Positions 62,172 to 64,000 of a stretch of 64,000 nucleotides of DNA are shown in pieces. A model generated the notes under the pieces. It worked only from the letters and a program-made list of their open reading frames with translations. It was not told the origin of the DNA and ran no database searches. Position numbers and translations under genes: made by a program. Source of the DNA: Gigaspora rosea (lineage: Eukaryota > Glomeromycota > Glomeromycetes > Diversisporales > Gigasporaceae); NCBI GenBank assembly GCA_003550325.1, contig QKWP01000794.1, positions 95,313 through 159,312 of the forward strand, in the 5' to 3' direction. How positions within the stretch are numbered: the stretch's first letter is position 1; each line of letters opens with the position of its first letter.

Positions 62172-62671
62172 ATTATTACACCATACCTGAGCCATATCAC
62201 TAAGACTTGTATTTGTACTTGAACCGCTATTCCCACCAATATAAACAATAAGACCATTTGGCAATAATGTAGCAGTATATGCGAAATAGGTTAGGGCAGA
62301 CTGAGACTGAATTTGCGTTGACCAGGTCATGGTGGTGATATCAAGTGTATTCATATCATTATAAATATTAAAAGTAGGAGTTTTTGTTGAACTAATGTAA
62401 TTAGTCCCACCAAAAATAAAAATCTTCCCATTGTTGTCAACAACAGCTTGTATATCACTACGAGCTGTAAAATTGAAATTAAAATTATTAATAGTTGGTG
62501 TAGTCCATTGGGAAGTCTTAGAATTAAATTTATACACTGATGATATATATGAATAATAAATTTTAGTAGCTGAAGTAATTATCCATGTTCTTCCTCCAAT
62601 TAAAAAAACTGAAGAATTATCAATAGGACTAAGGCAAGATGTACCAAAGTTATATCCTATTGGCATTACAA

Positions 62672-64000
62672 CTGGACTTCTAACAATGGTGATCCATATA
62701 TCGGATTTACGTTTCATTGGATCAACAGCGAGTTTCACATGAAAGAAATGGTTGGGGAAATTTCATGTTTTCCGTACCCCCATACTGCAGAGCGTCTCAC
62801 AAGTAAAATCATTGAAATTCTTCATAACCTTAAACTTAAAAATAAGACTATCTGTGGGACAGTTGATAATGGATCGAACATTAAGTCTTGTTTAGAAAGG
62901 TTAGAACAAAGGCATGGTATATCAAAAATTTTTTGTTTTGGCCATACATTACAACTTGCTATAAACGACGCATTAAAAGGATGTATTGAAATTTTAAACT
63001 TAATCAAAAAATGCAAAGACGTTGTATCTCATTTCAGTGGTAGTCCAAAGCAGAAACAATTCCTTCTAGATGCTCAAATATAAATGGAGGAGTGGGATAG
63101 GCTTCTTTTTGTGGTCCGCGACGTATCAACCAGATGGAACTCTACGTTCTATTTGTTGAAACGATTATCTACTCTTAAACCGACGATGTACAAGTATAAG
63201 TCACTTTTGGTTGAGTCCAATGAGAATACTTCATTAAGAAGTTAAGAAGAAAAAGAAATATCGTCTAGCGAGTGGGATAAGATAGCCGAATTAGTTGAAT
63301 TATTGCGACCTTATGAGGTTGCTTCAAAATGGTTGTCTGGTTCTCGGTACCCAACCCTTTCACAAGCATGGTATGCAATTAACTATATTAAGACGAAAGT
63401 TAATTGCATATTAATACATGATGTTGATGTTCAAAAATTTGGAAGGCATCTTTATATGTCAATTCAGACCCGGTTTCCAACACCAACAAGATTAATTCAA
63501 CTTGCCACCTTCTTTGATCCAAGAACTAAAGATATGCAAGTCTTTACAGAGGAGGAAAAGCACTATACCATTTCAGAAGCACGCGATAAGTACCGTGAAT
63601 TAACTAATTTTTATGAATCAAACAATTTGTTAGATGAGGATTATCAATTAGATTTTAGTAACAAAATTTGTAGCGATGAAGATATCTTTTTGACAGAAAC
63701 TACTTATCCTGATGAGGAATCGGTTCAACAAAATAATCCTGAGTGTGAATTTGATTCGTATTTGTTATTGCCAAAGGTATCAAGTCAAACGAATATACTT
63801 CAGTGGTGGGAATCAAGAAAGACTGAATATCCAGCACTCGCAAAGCTTGCACGCAAGTATTTGTGTATCCCAGCAACATCAGTACCATCTGAGCGCCTGT
63901 TTTCGTCTGCAGGTCTTACTATTACAGAAAAACGATCAAGGCTTAGTCCTAAGTATGCTGGTACCCTTCTGTTTCTTAAGGCGGCTCTAAAAATTTGGCC
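62672..64000 (+). pseudogene. hAT transposase (BED/Ac-like), 5-prime truncated, two stops
   Basis: The reading frame starts at WTSNNGDPYIGFTFHWI, in the middle of a hAT transposase, and runs to the window edge. Visible motifs are TVDNGSNIKSC, FGHTLQLAIND, VSTRWNSTFYLLKRL, a long alpha-helical middle, LQWWESRKTEYPALAKLA, and the dimerisation signature PSERLFSSAGLTITEKRSRL. Stops at 63081-63083 and 63243-63245 interrupt an otherwise clean frame. Codon use is less AT-rich than in the hAT at 18552, and the family differs. The N-terminal zinc finger and first catalytic region are missing. The missing start lies exactly where Kelch E begins on the other strand, so a deletion or recombination probably joined the two. 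The 3-prime end may continue past the window. Confidence 0.85.

Larger units (their letters stand above)
60180..62671 (-). pseudogene. Kelch-repeat membrane protein, copy E, truncated and interrupted
   Basis: Exon 1 is present only from the MPIGYNFGTSC segment and starts abruptly at 62671, where hAT transposase sequence begins. The signal peptide and first blade are missing. Exon 1 ends near 62189, exon 2 lies near 61362-61403, exon 3 near 61240-61293, exon 4 at 60977-61177 and exon 5 from 60910. Intron 1 holds a 679 bp hAT element, and exon 5 is split by a 382 bp insertion within the membrane-helix codons. The tail reads PPPAKYESTPAYGF, as in stub F. It cannot encode a working protein. Confidence 0.85.

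Noticed and set aside
62121..62738. 205-codon minus-strand frame starting MKLAVDPMKRK
   Set aside because: Its first two dozen codons are the antisense of the hAT transposase and its end reads into an intronic hAT element. Only the middle is Kelch.

Overview
The window is AT-rich eukaryotic DNA with very few intact genes, long homopolymers and many nested transposon relics. It most resembles a repeat-rich genome of an arbuscular mycorrhizal fungus (Glomeromycotina, Rhizophagus-like). That placement is an inference from four signs: single-pass membrane Kelch proteins with short AT-rich GT-AG introns, a fragment of the expanded kinase family carrying the GWTSGNK and EWIPF signatures, a UDP-glycosyltransferase-like first exon, and abundant hAT elements.

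The backbone is a Kelch-repeat membrane-protein gene present in seven copies, all on the minus strand: A (2694-4358), F (about 22885-22973), B (31134-32809), G (about 34321-35694), C (48503-49664), D (52558-54533) and E (60180-62671). Only B reads as a complete five-exon gene (454 aa: signal peptide, about six Kelch blades, one membrane helix, short cytoplasmic tail). A, C and D carry frameshifts. C has also lost its membrane anchor in a deletion. E, F and G are broken by transposons and deletions. Each copy lies inside a larger duplicated block. 1-10121 plus 21806-22973 matches 50869-60260, and 28815-33600 matches 45757-50160. Comparing paralogues gives empty sites for several insertions.

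Region by region. 1-10121 holds Kelch A and its flanks, with a TA-flanked MITE and a foldback element that contains a 1.16 kb hAT-like element. 10122-21805 has hAT-type ends and appears to be one 11.7 kb insertion. It contains a UDP-glycosyltransferase-like first-exon fragment, a possible small spliced gene, minisatellites, several MITEs and a decayed hAT transposase gene. 21806-28815 holds the Kelch F stub, a kilobase of pyrimidine-rich repeats, a kinase pseudogene fragment and a near-perfect 180 bp palindrome. 28815-38000 holds intact Kelch B and ruined Kelch G. 38000-45757 has no recognisable gene but holds a degenerate tandem repeat split by insertions. 45757-50160 is the Kelch C block, including one N flanked by a 432 bp repeat that looks like an assembly artefact. 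50869-62671 holds Kelch D and E with nested hAT and foldback elements. 62672-64000 is the 3-prime part of a second hAT transposase gene fused to truncated Kelch E.

The genes do not form a pathway. The window is best read as a tandemly and segmentally amplified surface-protein family being eroded by DNA transposons. All similarity statements come from reading the sequence by eye; no alignment or database search was run.
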